DNA of 64,000 nucleotides, taken from contig ML133460.1 of assembly GCA_003864495.1 (NCBI GenBank), forward strand, positions 310,001 through 374,000, given 5' to 3'. This stretch comes from Nemopilema nomurai (lineage: Eukaryota > Cnidaria > Scyphozoa > Rhizostomeae > Rhizostomatidae). The position numbers were made by a program, and so were the translations under genes. A model generated the notes under the pieces. It ran no database searches. It was not told the DNA's origin and worked only from the letters and a program-made list of their open reading frames with translations. The number at the start of each line of letters is the position of its first letter. Position 1 is the stretch's first letter. Shown here piece by piece: positions 26,201 to 38,299 of this stretch.

Positions 26201-26483
26201 TTTGTAACAGTTAATGGCTTAGTTATAGGCTTTGGATTGGCAATGCACCTGGAAATAGGCCATAACTGCAGCATGACCCTTCCCATTTAGATTGATTCAG
26301 TCGCTAGAGTAGTCTCGTGTTAATTTCCAGGCCATTCAGATTCTTGGTGGAATGGGTTACGTCACGGACATGCCTGCGGAGAGGCACTACAGGGATGCAA
26401 GGATCACAGAAATCTATGAAGGCACTAGCGAAATCCAAAGACTAGTTATTGCAGGAAAAGTGTTTAAGGAATACAATTCTTAA
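20282..26483 (+). CDS. ACADS: Short-chain acyl-CoA dehydrogenase, mitochondrial, copy 2
   Basis: Tandem paralogue of the preceding gene with the same eleven-exon structure: 20282-20506, 21158-21307, 21663-21774, 22421-22536, 23684-23719, 24603-24773, 24922-24978, 25221-25301, 25838-25933, 26104-26160, 26331-26483. Total 1254 nt, 417 residues; exons 2-11 match copy 1 in length exactly. The predicted role is short-chain acyl-CoA oxidation in mitochondria. An in-frame Met exists at 20240, but MATLVRRV at 20282 matches copy 1. Exons 1-5 carry many replacements, notably KMFSTNA where copy 1 and SCADs generally have WITNA next to the flavin, and GVHN for SVNN. Exons 6-11 differ by only about six residues; the catalytic IYEGTSEIQ block is intact. 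The exon 9 acceptor reads TTGAAG instead of TTTGCAG in copy 1. The reading frame is complete, so it is probably an active gene, possibly with altered flavin or substrate properties. Confidence 0.93.
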
Positions 26484-27709
26484 TCTTTCGCTTGTTGCTA
26501 CGCCATTTCCTTGCTACGCCATTTCCTTATACGCCATCTTGTTGTGACGTCATCTTGTTATGACGCTACCTGGTTACAATGCTACCTTACTGTTCTGCCG
26601 TCTTGTTGGCATGCCGCATGTTTGCTTTCTAGACCTACTTGTGTGAATAGTCCTTCTTTTTATTTTCGTGTCCTTTTTATTCAATGAGGAAGCTCTCTTA
26701 CTTCAATGGAAACTATTGGTTTCGTGAAATGAATATTAATTGGTGTGTGGAAATGAAAAAAGTTGAAGTCCGAGGTTTATGTCAGTTTTTCATAAATGTT
26801 TGGTTTTAAGAATGCGTCTCTTGCCACGCTCTGTGCTATCTTTACAACGGGATGCCCGTTTTTATTGAACTCTCCTTTTGAAACCGACATTGAAAATATT
26901 ACGTCTAACAGGTTTATTTCTCCGAAAAAGCTAGAAATGAAGAAATTTTTCGAAGCTTTTAAGAAGATTGCTATCAAGTACCAATTTCTGCTTGAGCCAC
27001 AAAGCATGTAACACATTTATCTGCACCCCTCAGCACCCTAGAGGGCCTCTCATGAGACCAAATGGTGGGAGGGGGGCTTTGATCTAAAAGATACAAATAA
27101 AAGAACTAAAAGATTTGTAATCAATTTCGTAAAGGTAGAATTTGCAAAGGTGGCCAAACTTTTTATCCCCCTTTCGTCTATATCTACTTTTTGCTGCATA
27201 ATAGAGGTCTCTTTAGGTTGTGAGTACCAAGGATTTCTTGATACATGGAGGGTCTGGCACCCAGGGTAGGTTGTGAGTTGATGTTGTGAACTAATCAGGC
27301 AAAATCATCTTCTCTTCTTCAAGTTGTTTCCGAAATCCTTTTTCCCTTTTTAGTTTTTGTCAATGAATTTAGCGCACATTATATAAAATCTAATGCTAAA
27401 TGTAGCAGTGAAGTAATAGTTGTATGGCTAGTACAAACAAGAAAGAATCGGCAAAATCCGAATTCTGCTTTAATACATGTGCTCTCTTTTACGTTGTTGC
27501 ATAGAAGTATCTATTCAAAAAATGATAACTAAAGACCCATGCTGAAATAGAATAGGAATAATAATAACAATGTTTATACAGGGTAACCTCTTCAACACAC
27601 AAAGCGCTGTTATCAACGAGAGTCATGTATCCGAAACTACGATATGTTACAGTAAAATGCTATAACAAAGAAATTTAGTAATTAGGTTATTTTTAGTTTT
27701 CCATATACA
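26484..27709. other. Region downstream of ACADS-2
   Basis: Starts with a degenerate repeat (listed separately) in the probable 3' UTR. It continues as A+T-rich DNA without recognisable genes; opposite-strand open frames around 26777-27016 overlap each other and show no domain. Confidence 0.5.
26490..26600. repeat. Imperfect tandem repeat after ACADS-2
   Basis: Degenerate units such as TACGCCATTTCC and ATCTTGTTGTGACGTC occur in the same position relative to the stop codon as the array after ACADS-1, but with different copy number and unit mix. Confidence 0.75.
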
Positions 27710-28480
27710 ATTGTTCAAACTTAGAAATAAGAAATGAGTCCAACTGGCGAAGGCTGCTCGGAAGATCATTGCTCAATTTGGGACCTTGACGCCTTTTTTC
27801 CTGCTTCTGTTCCAACTTATGGGATTCAGACTGCATATTTATTGTCACGAGTGTTTTGATTAGGGCTCATGACATGTGCTCATAATCTCTTTAGATGCTC
27901 TCTTTAGGCATTCAAATACCAATAGAAAAGCCCTGTATTTCTTGTTGTTTTCGATTGCAGCAAGTTGGATTCTTTCTGTTGTTTTCCGCTGATGATCTTT
28001 AATGCTCTGTTTTGGAGTGATTCAAATTTTCTACAGTCTGTTTCAGAAATTTCTAGGACATGAGTAGAACAGTTAAAGATTCCTGGTGCGATGACGGCTT
28101 TATAAACACTACCAGAAGCTGATCTAGTCAGTAAAGGTTTTAGAATCCTCGAGAGAAGTTTTAGTTTGTCACCAAAAAAATGTTCAGTCCTATCATTGAG
28201 CGACGTTTAGCTGTCCTAAACAGCATGGCACCGGTTTGCCATTTGGAAATGCTTTCCATCTCATTGGCCAGTGCCCTTTCAATCTCAGTGATGCTTTGAC
28301 TTGCAGTATAAATGGCTGTATCATCTGCATACATTAGAACCTGGCACTCTTTTACAGCCTTAACCAAATCATTGATATGCAAAAGAAAAAGCAATAGCCT
28401 GAAAATAGATCCTTGTGGCACACATGTTCTACCATTAAAACTTCAGAGCTCTCCCGGTCATACTAAACAAACTGTCTTCT
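27710..28480 (-). pseudogene. LINE (non-LTR retrotransposon) reverse-transcriptase fragment
   Basis: Read on the minus strand, the fragment begins with a VPQGSIF block, continues through FLLHINDL and the catalytic MYADDTA motif, and then the ISKW helix region. The conserved segment that normally follows before MLF is missing, pointing to a small internal deletion. After a stop and frame change, the typical C-terminal tail continues (SRILKPLLTRSASGSVYKA, then FESLQNRALKII) to about 27715. The Gly expected after VPQGSI is replaced by Phe-Arg. It is truncated at the 5' end, as is usual for LINE copies, and broken, so it cannot encode an active enzyme. Confidence 0.85.
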
Positions 28481-31400
28481 TTCTTTCGAATAGCTTTTCA
28501 TCCGATCGATTCAGCATCACGGATACCAGGCGCGGATCCAGCGAAAAATTTGACTGTCGCACAAGACCACCTACGGGTCAATGGGCGTGGTCAACGGAAA
28601 TTTTCTGAGCCACGCCCTATGGTTTTTTCGCCACTTACTGAATTGTTCCATACTGTAGCGCAATCATTTATATGTTTATCGAGACAGCGTCTGTTCCTGC
28701 ATAAATGGGCCTGCATATTCTAAATCAAATTAACATAGCTTGTTTCAACCAACACAATCAGCAAAATGTTTGGGTTCTTAATTGCAACTATTTGAAAAAT
28801 ATCATCGTAAGATAGTACGCAGGGAGATCCCTTGACAGCCTTTTTTATGAAAAGTCTTGGCATCGAGAAGACTTATGCTAAATATTTTGCTTGAGGAGTG
28901 AAGGGAGTGAAGGGGCAAAGAAAGCACACTTGACAATTCCAAAAGTCGAATGAAAAAGGCTTATTATCTTACCCAGAGTCAGAAAATGTTTAGAAAGCTT
29001 TGGAGAGATCACTAGCCTTGCAGTACAATGCCCCAGGAATACAGGAATAATATCATTTGCAACAACAGAAAAAGCATTAATGTTAAGAAAAACATTCTTG
29101 CATTGCAACAGAACTGAGTAACATAGTTTGGATATTTTCATTTCCTGCTACTGCCAGTGAGCTAGCTATGTATAATTAGTTTTTATCAGCTTTATTAAAA
29201 AATAAGTTTACAATACACAATCAAACAAATTGATTTAACCAAAGAATCAGATTTAATGCTGATAGGAAATCCAAATAGCCAAAAGTAGCTAATTCAAATA
29301 TTTATAATTATCAAAATCAATTGAGGCCAATGCATTTGCAATAAAGAATGTTATGTGTTCTCTTTGAATAATGTGGCTCTCCAGGCAGGGCTACTACTTT
29401 TGATTTATTAATTGAAATATCATTTATATTATTATTTCTTGATATCATGTGGCATAAAATCTGATTGCAACCAACCGGAATTCTTCATAATGAAGGAGCT
29501 AATTTTAGGGGTTATATGGAGATTGACTCATTATTCTTTAATTGAAGCTGTGGCTAAGGAACAATTCAAAAGATCCCCCTTTAGACCTCATTGTAACAAT
29601 CTTTTGCTAAAGCTGGTAAACCTGCAGATTTGATTAGTCAATGTGCAAATGAGGTTTTAGGGTACACTTTACATGGAATATCCCAGTAATGAATCCAATT
29701 TAACCTAAAGAATAATCTATTTGAGAATCAAGAATATTAGAAATATTTTTAAAGAAAAAGAATTGGACAAGGTTCGTGCCCTATAGCCCCCTTTAAGCGC
29801 AATTTTTTGGTGCTTTCAAAGCTATTTCATTTATATTTGTGCCATTGAAAACACCTTTGTGGCTCTCAACCTCCTGCCTCCCTGTCTCATGAAGTACCCT
29901 GCAAGAAATAAACAGCAGCTGGAATGTTTGTGGGCATAGAGTTAAATCATGCAGGTCTCCCTGGCCTCCCACTTTTTAAAGGCAGTGTTAAAAGGAATAG
30001 AAAGGATTTCGTAAGTAAAAAAGAAACAAGGACAAGTACTCTATAGTTCTTGTGAGTGATTTGTAAGATATCTCTGGAATGACACGTGCTCAGCATAGAG
30101 CTTTTCTTACCTAAAACCATGAATCATTATAGTGGGCTTACTAAATCCTTTCTCATCTGTCACATTTTACTCCTCCCCCTTTCGAATCCAAATCGCCAGG
30201 CCGGAGAGGATTTAGGACTGGGGAACTCTTCGGAGATGAAAACTCTCTCTTCGTTAGGACAACTCTTTCTCATCCTGAATTTCGCTTCTTTCTCCACTAT
30301 ACGCAAAGGATTTCCCTTGCTTTCGGGATTTCTAGGTCACTTTTAGTCTTCTGTTTGATTTTAGATGATTTAACGGTTGATTTTGCATGTTTACGAATTT
30401 ACGGTACACTGTAACTTTTGATTTAATGGGTTGTTTAAACGTTATTTGTGCCTAAAATTGACAGAAATACGTAAAATTAGCCATAGCATGGTTATCTTAC
30501 TCAATTATCGGCATTCGCGGCATAAATAACGAGCTAGAAGGGATTCCGCTATTTTCTGGGATTCCGCTATTTTATGGGTCCGCTATTTTCTGGGGCTCCG
30601 CGCCATTATGGTCGGTATTTTATTCTCCGATCCAGCTTGACGTCGTCGATTTTGTATCTCAATACCTACGGCTATTGCACAAAAATAATTTTCAGAATTC
30701 AAATCTCTGTCTATCAATTAGCTAATAGTCAGAAAATCATGTTGTTTTGACCGTTCGGTTGCGAGTTACTTTGTTTGAATATTTGATTTTGTTTTAGAGG
30801 TCTGACTGCAATTTGCTGCTGCAGTGACATTTTGTCGGAAAAGCTAACTTTTGAAAATGGTTTTATTCTTAGCCTGACGGCCCAAACACTTAGAAATTTA
30901 CCGCACAAACTAATTTCAACATGAAAACTCCAATTCTATGACCCATTTTTGCCAAGTTTGAAGTTAAAAATTATCCTGGATGGGAGAATAGCAAACCTTA
31001 CCCTGAACACATTTTTTCAATAGGTATATTCAATTTTTTGCGGAGTCTCAATATTTTAGCCAAGCAAAAGCTGTAAATTGACAATGAGAACCAAGAAAAT
31101 TATAAAATTTTGTTTATGTGTTCCTTGATCGAAAAATTTCAACAGGAAGGAACAAAAATTTGATGCAAAAATTGATGATACAAATATGAGGTTAAAAGCA
31201 TTATTTAAATACTGTGACAGTTGTTTTGCTTTGGAAGAAAACTCAGATTGAGAAGAAATTTTAGTCCTTGGGGAGGTTGAGCATGGCATTATTCATTTAT
31301 TAGTCTTATTTTTTAGCAATTTTTGGCCTCGATATTCTTATAGACTTAATTCTTATAAATAAGTGTTTTAAAAGTGGTGTCACCCTCTTTGTGCACCTTT

Positions 31401-34216
31401 TAATTAAGATGCTGTGTAAAACTATTATCAACTTATAGGAAAAATTTATATCATCTGCTGCTTTCCAAATGTGTGCTATATCATGTTAGAGTTCAAGGCC
31501 AACATTCAAAACATTTTCCTAGCATAAGCACCTGATTATTTTGATTGTCCAAAATAAGACTGGTTGCCCTTGTGGTGCACCAGACAAATTTGATAGACAC
31601 CAGCAAAGTAATTGCAAATGATTCTTTTAAAACCAACCAAAAATATGACAAAAGTTTTCCTCAATTCACTTATTTTTTTTTAATGTGTCATCTTAACATC
31701 TTGTTCTAACTATTTTCTGAATAAAAATTACCTTGACCCAAGGACAATTCTAAAAGCAAATCAAATTTCTCAGAGCAGGCAATGCATAAACCAGGAGATC
31801 TGTTGTCGATCATCTTTGGTCTTGTAAAGAAACCTCTTGATTTGTTCTAGCTTTTCAAATCTTGCTAATAATTTTATTGTGTACTGGAAGGCCTTGGGGC
31901 TTTGTTAACCACAACAACAAAGAATTACCATCAGGAAGAAAAAGCTCTGTAAGAAGAAGAAATGCTATACATGTTACTTAAAAGGCAAGCAAAGAATAAT
32001 CACAGATTAGTTCAGGGTAAACAAAATACTTAAAAAACTTGTAGGAAAATATCATTCTTCTTTAGCCGGAAAGATAACAGCAGAAGAAAATATATTGTTA
32101 AGTTATTTTTGTGCTGTTTTTGTAAAACCACTAAGCCCAGTAATTTTTATTAACGAAAAATGTATTTAAATAAATATAGAATCTGCTGGTTCACCAAGAG
32201 GGTGACCCCCATTCACCTTCTTTGAAATTATAATTTAGTTAGTATCCTGGAGGAAACCTACAAGCTGGATATTAGAAACAATCTAAAAGCCCTTTATGCA
32301 AAGCTGTACAGGAAAATGCAACAAATCATTTACATAATTTAGGTCAAGGTTTATTTAATGTCTTTAAGAACCAAAACACCTACATTGATAAATATCTTAA
32401 ATTGTTAACATCAATCCATGCTTGGAATGGTGTGTGATTGCACGCCTATGCCTTGGTACACATCTTCCATTGCTCAGAAGTGTAATTTATCACATGCCTT
32501 AAATAACCTGTCAAAAAGTGGTCAATAATGCCTTATTTCCTTATCATACTTCAACTACCAACAAACAATCAACTATCAATCGTTTCTATTTGATTTTTAT
32601 TTGACAAGAAATTTGGAGATTATTCTAATTTGCTTAAGAAACATAGTTTTTGCATTTCCAATTATTAACACAAATTATGATATGCATGAACTTCACAAAG
32701 ATAATTATTTAGATATGACAGTTTCTTTCTTTCAAAATTTAGTTTCTTTTCAGGTTTGAATTCAGTTCATAAACCCCTGGTCAAACAATCCAATGTTTTG
32801 CCCAATGTTTTTTTCAATAGTTGAAGGTAGTCCAACATATTGGTCTAGCATGCCAATATTTCTCTCAACATTTTGTGCGCAGAGGGAACAAGGGTGAGGG
32901 GGGCATTGCTTGCCTAATTGAAATTGAAAACATGTTAATAAGTTAAATTACAAAGAAATTTATCAATGTTCAATACCCTGTTGCCAAGGGGCACAATTGC
33001 TGCTGGTAAGACAAATTTTTATGGATGTGTCAATCAAGAAACTCTCTTACAAACCACCCAACTCACCTGTAATTATAAACTTCTAAAAGAATGGTATTGC
33101 ATCCATTATGCTAAATGCAGTCATGTCTGGCTTGTAAAATGGTAATGGTTTGAGCTAAGTGTCATCAAACTTGTGTGATGATATAGGTTTTGAAGAAGGA
33201 ATACATTAACACTTGAAGATGAACATGATCACAGCTAGATTTAGTAAAAATCTTAGACTGAAATGTTTGTTAGATTGTTAGATTACATATATGCTTGCAT
33301 TTAGACTGTTGGACTAGATTGCAGGCCTAGAGCGCAAGGCTTTCAAATTACCGGCTGAAACCCACAAGAAGTTTCTAAAACTCTGAGATTTTACCAAAAA
33401 ATATCTCAACTTCTTGATGTTATGTCATGTTAGGTATGGTGAAACTATGCTTAATATCAAAGATAAAGCCACACTGCTTGTTGTTTGGGGAGGTTTAATG
33501 TCATGGTAAAGATCTGCTTGAGATATCTATGACTGATAATTTGTTCATGGGCCCTATTTTTACTATTCTCAATTGTATCATACAGCTTTATAGGCTACAT
33601 GCAAGCATCCAGAACTAAAGTTTCTTTATCTTTCCAGTCTAAAGAGCACAGCCACTGAGTTATTGAGTGGTAGATTTCCAAGGCTTTCCTATTTTACATT
33701 TGCCTTCCTTTTAACAAGCAACAGCCTATTCAGGATTGATTTTTCGTTTACATTGTTTTTTATAACAGTCAATATTGCAAGCTAAAGACTTAGTATATAC
33801 TTTACTCTTACCATTAAAATTTATCATATTTCTTTTCTTACGTAATTGTGTTATTCTTTGGAATGTTTTAGATATAAGTAGTTTTATGTGCTGCATTTCA
33901 CAAAGCTCGTTAGAATTTTAATATTTTATGCAGGACCCTAAAGAAGCTTCAAAATATTATTTTGAAAAGCTAACACTGTCACTGAAATTGGAGTTTTTAC
34001 AGTCTTTTGTATTCCTGAAGGGGTTCCTTTCTTCTTATTAATAAATCTGCCATTGCATCAGTACCAGGGTCAGTTAGTTATTGATTCAAAATGCCTTTCG
34101 CCGAACAGCTATTTGAAACTGGTTTAGAACATTTAGTTTTGCGAGAAAAGAGTTTGGCTTGATTTGGCTAAAAGTTTCCCGCCAAAAGGCCTCGATCTCG
34201 CTTCTGGTATCTCGCA
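28481..34216. other. Gene-poor region without recognised features
   Basis: Nearly 6 kb of A+T-rich DNA. I see no convincing exon, RNA gene or complete transposon. A short repeated CCGCTATTTT motif occurs at 30539-30600. The pair GTCACCCTCTTTGTG (31376) and CACCAAGAGGGTGAC (32193) is inverted with one mismatch and might be relic element ends, but this is too weak to annotate. Open frames at 28878-29141, 30086-30346 and 31056-31289 have no recognisable domains. Confidence 0.5.
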
Positions 34217-34919
34217 AGCATAGGTTCCAAATCTTTGATTGGCTAAGACTTCTGATTACATTCAAATTCTTCATACCATATTGACCAATCAGAGTTCAAG
34301 AATTTGACAACAAACGTGTCTCGCAGCTAGATTTAGGCCCATTTTGCACGTTTTTACCACTACCCACAAAAAAATAAACGTGTAAAATTTGTTGCAAGAT
34401 AACCTAAATTTTTTTTTAAAAATCTAGTCTTTGATAAATTTAGAAAAAAACTGCCGTTGTACTCAGTTAAAAATTTTCCGCGATCGTCAGTTACGAAGGC
34501 TTGAAGTTAGCAGTTCACCATCCCCCCAATGACAGCGAAAGAAGTTTGAAAATTCACACTGCTTGAATGTTAAAAGCTATTTTATCTACGTAATCAACAA
34601 ATTAGAACTCACCATAACAAATACATGGCAATATCTTTGCATATCGGCAGGAATGTCTATGAAACTTACGTGGAAAAACGCTACATTTTACCAAAACAAA
34701 ATGCAGCTCTTCTATCTCGTAAAATCGTAGTAGCATCAGCATCTCAACTAATGTAATCCGCTTAAACTTATTTTCAACTTTTTCATAATTACTTTTTGCA
34801 CTTAGTTACTTCATATATTTCTTTTAAATACTTGTAAAACCAACGAGAAACTCATGTCCACTGCCAATCCACTGTTATCGCAATGCAGAAGCTGACGCGA
34901 TGATAAAAAGGGCGGGAAA
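34217..34919 (-). repeat. R1 repeat, inverted copy (a)
   Basis: A ~0.7 kb repeat of unknown class, here the reverse complement of the copies at 36222 and 36950. The match runs from AGCATAGGTTCC at the left to GGGCGGGAAA at the right, with only scattered differences, including a small deletion next to GATAAAAAGG. It has no coding capacity and no clear terminal inverted repeats. With copy b it forms a very large potential hairpin around a 1.3 kb spacer. Confidence 0.95.
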
Positions 34920-36221
34920 CGTGCCTCGAATCTTGACTACCACCTTATTTACACGTTTTTACGATTCCCAAGAAAAAGATCAATCGTGTAAAGTGTATTT
35001 GCACGTTTTTACGATTCCCTGAAAAAAATTAATCGTCTAAAGAGTGTTGAAAATGATCTATGTTTTTAAAAATCAAGTGTCTGAAAAATGTCCTTTGTGC
35101 TCAGTAAATTTTTTCCCTAATTAGGGTCCCCCAATTAGGGAGGAGAGACCATATGATGCGCGCAAGCATGCTGTTTGGTGTGTGTGTTCAGTGTACTCGC
35201 ACTGATACGTAATTGTAGGATTCAATAAGCGCGGATTGTGGCCTTTAACTGCTTGTTTACATTATCTTGGGACTGAGATGATTCAGATTCAACATCAGCA
35301 ATTGCATTCATCAGCTGAAAATCAGATAATATCATCTTTGAACATATTTTCTTAAGTTTATTTACCAAAAATTTTGTAATTGAAGACTTCTTTCAACCCT
35401 GTAGTCAATTTAATTTCTTTTAAGGTCTGGTGCACAGTGGCATGAAACTTTTGCCTTCCGAAGCACCAGTTTATCAGAAAAATATATTTGCCCCCTCCCC
35501 CTAAAGTATCCTTAACAACCCCCTGAAAAATAGCTGAAGCCCCAAAAAAACTTCTTTATGCCTCAACAATATCTGCAGTCAACCAAAATATATATAGCTT
35601 TCTAAAATATCTTTAGCCCCTTAAGATATATTCAACCACCTAAATATATTTAGTAAATAGTACCCTCCCCCAAAAAATGACCCCCGCTTTCCCCTGCAAA
35701 TAACATAATTATATCTAGAGCACCTTCCCCCTTAACCAGCCACATATTTAATATGTTTTTTATCTATTTGTATACTATTCAGAATATGATAGTTAAGTCT
35801 TACGGAAGCAAAAAGTATAAATAGACAAAGTCAAAAGTGGCAACAGGAAGTATTGTGTACTTGGTATGAAATTGGTATGAGCATTGATATTCTTGTTATT
35901 TGAATACTTACTGTTGCATATGACGGGAGATTCTCGTATCTCTCTGGCAAAGTAGAAGTGAATTCGCGTTTCTTCCAACATTTTTTGAGACAGTCTGTGC
36001 AGATGTGCAGATGTGATATTTTGCCCTCTTCGAATCCTTTTGCTTGAAAGCTTTGAAAAAAGGGTTAGAAGTGCCGACTCTTGCTTTTAAATAAACCATT
36101 AATGGAGACATACTTCTCCAAACGTCGTGTCTTTCATTTGCGCAATTTTTTGAAAATTTTCCCATTTTAATTACATGCGAGTATAACGAAAATTTTTCAG
36201 CCACAACAAAGAAATTTTCGC
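34920..36221. other. Spacer between inverted R1 copies
   Basis: Immediately right of copy a are two short repeats of CACGTTTTTACGATTCCC (about 34950-35030). The rest is A+T-rich with C-rich runs near 35490-35720. A minus-strand open frame at 35908-36204 (98 residues, basic) has no recognisable domain and is probably chance. Confidence 0.55.
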
Positions 36222-36949
36222 AAGTGACGTATGTTTGATTTTCCCGCCCTTTTTATGATTACAAATCGCGTCAGCTTCTGCATTGCGATAACAGTGGATT
36301 GGCAGTGGACATGAGTTTCTCGTTGGTTTTACAAGTATTTAAAAGAAATATATGAAGTAACTGAGTGCAAAAAGTAATTATGAAAAAGTTGAAAATAAGT
36401 TTAAGCGGATTACATTAGTTGAGATGCTGATGCTACTACGATTTTACGAGATAGAAGAGCTGCATTTTGTTTTGGTAAAATGTAGCGTTTTTCCACGTAA
36501 GTTTCATAGACATTCCTGCCGATATGCAAAGATATTGCCATGTATTTGTTATGGTGAGTTCTAATTTGTTGATTACGTAGATAAAATAGCTTTTAACATT
36601 CAAGCAGTGTGAATTTTCAAACTTCTTTCGCTGTCATTGGGGGGATGGTGAACTGCTAACTTCAAGCCTTCGTAACTGACGATCGCGGAAAATTTTTAAC
36701 TGAGTACAACGGCAGTTTTTTTCTAAATTTATCAAAGACTAGATTTTTAAAAAAAAATTTAGGTTATCTTGCAACAAATTTTACACGTTTATTTTTTTGT
36801 GGGTAGTGGTAAAAACGTGCAAAATGGGCCTAAATCTAGCTGCGAGACACGTTTGTTGTCAAATTCTTGAACTCTGATTGGTCAATATGGTATGAAGAAT
36901 TTGAATGTAATCAGAAGTCTTAGCCAATCAAAGATTTGGAACCTATGCT
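36222..36949 (+). repeat. R1 repeat, direct copy (b), 728 bp
   Basis: Complete 728-bp unit from AAGTGACGTATG to GGAACCTATGCT. It is followed with no gap by copy c in the same orientation. Copy b is uninterrupted and shows the empty site GGTTATCTTGC at 36762-36772, where copy c carries the retroelement. Confidence 0.95.
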
Positions 36950-37491
36950 AAGTGACGTATGTTTGATTTTCCCGCCCTTTTTATGATTACAAATCGCGTC
37001 AGCTTCTGCATTGCGATAACAGTGGATTGGCAGTGGACATGAGTTTCTCGTTGGTTTTACAAGTATTTAAAAGAAATATATGAAGTAACTGAGTGCAAAA
37101 AGTAATTATGAAAAAGTTGAAAATAAGTTTAAGCGGATTACATTAGTTGAGATGCTGATGCTACTACGATTTTACGAGATAGAAGAGCTGCATTTTGTTT
37201 TGGTAAAATGTAGCGTTTTTCCACGTAAGTTTCATAGACATTCCTGCCGATATGCAAAGATATTGCCATGTATTTGTTATGGTGAGTTCTAATTTGTTGA
37301 TTACGTAGATAAAATAGCTTTTAACATTCAAGCAGTGTGAATTTTCAAACTTCTTTCGCTGTCATTGGGGGGATGGTGAACTGCTAACTTCAAGCCTTCG
37401 TAACTGACGATCGCGGAAAATTTTTAACTGAGTACAACGGCAGTTTTTTTCTAAATTTATCAAAGACTAGATTTTTAAAAAAAAATTTAGG
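36950..37491 (+). repeat. R1 repeat, direct copy (c), left part
   Basis: Left portion of the third R1 unit, essentially identical to copy b up to AATTTAGG. It is interrupted at the trinucleotide TTA by the PAT/Ngaro-type element; the right portion resumes at 43814. The two parts together again measure 728 bp when one TTA is counted on each side as in the insertion model (36950-37494 plus 43817-43999). Confidence 0.95.
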
Positions 37492-37649
37492 TTAATTCCT
37501 ACGCGGGGCCCCTAAAAATTAAGTCCCTATCTCAGGAAAAACATTTTGGGCTTTCGGTGCATCAGCCCTTGAATTGCCTGAGCAATGACATACTTTATGG
37601 TCGGTGTTTGATTCGAGGGAAAAAACTATCTCAGTTTTTTAACCCGCCA
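37492..37649 (-). repeat. Split direct repeat B2
   Basis: A 158-bp terminal repeat beginning TTAATTCCTACGCGGGGCCC on the + strand and ending AACCCGCCA. It matches the internal copy at 38001-38158 over its full length. Confidence 0.95.
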
Positions 37650-37773
37650 ATCATGCTGATACACCTGTCACGCAGTGAATACTGTGTGAAACTTAGCTGG
37701 AAGAGAAGGAGAAGGAGGTGTAGTAGGGGCAGGTAGGGGAAAACAAAGTAACAGAGGGGTGGGACTGGGTGGG

Positions 37774-38000
37774 GAAAAGCGCATATACGTGGTGTGATCC
37801 ACGTGCTGTGTAGCGGTCAATAATCAGATATGCTAGGGCACTGCCTTGTACGCTACCACGAGGTAATTAGTACAACAATAGTTAGCAAATTATGATTGAC
37901 AGTCTTGTGGAGGTGGTCGTGCAGCATGCCACGAACCTCCAAATAGTTGTGAGCGCCTTCCCCGCGGGTATTAACTCGAATTAAAGATATTAATTCCCAT
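37774..38000 (-). repeat. Split direct repeat A2
   Basis: 227 bp from GAAAAGCGCATATACG to ATTAATTCCCAT on the + strand. It matches the right terminal copy at 43587-43813 and contains a GTGTGATCCACGTGC segment in both copies. It abuts B1 directly. Confidence 0.95.
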
Positions 38001-38158
38001 TTAATTCCTACGCGGGGCCCCTAAAAATTAAGTCCCTATCTCAGGAAAAACATTTTGGGCTTTCGGTGCATCAGCCCTTGAATTGCCTGAGCAATGACAT
38101 ACTTTATGGTCGGTGTTTGATTCGAGGGAAAAAACTATCTCAGTTTTTTAACCCGCCA
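38001..38158 (-). repeat. Split direct repeat B1
   Basis: Internal copy of the 158-bp repeat; its TTA start joins directly to the end of A2. This arrangement would re-create the junction of the circular intermediate expected for this class of element. Confidence 0.95.
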
Positions 38159-38299
38159 CAGAAACATGATAATGTTGACACCCACAAACACAGACCTGAG
38201 GACCCCTACTCCGCTTAAAAACTAAACTCTACCCTAGAAGAGAAAGGGGGGGAAAGCAAAGAATGAGCCAAAAGAGAAGGTTAGGTGAGGTTTTGAGCG

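Noticed and set aside
27577..27700. GGGTAACCTCTTCAACAC / GTTACAGTAAAATGC region as mariner-type MITE end
   Set aside because: Only one plausible end could be seen; no inverted partner was found nearby.
31375..32207. Inverted 15-mers around CACCCTCTT suggesting an ~830-bp transposon
   Set aside because: Arms are short with a mismatch, no target duplication was seen, and such pairs can arise by chance.
35908..36204. 98-residue basic minus-strand open frame between inverted repeats
   Set aside because: No recognisable domain, no partner exons, and it lies in repeat-rich DNA next to R1 copy b.
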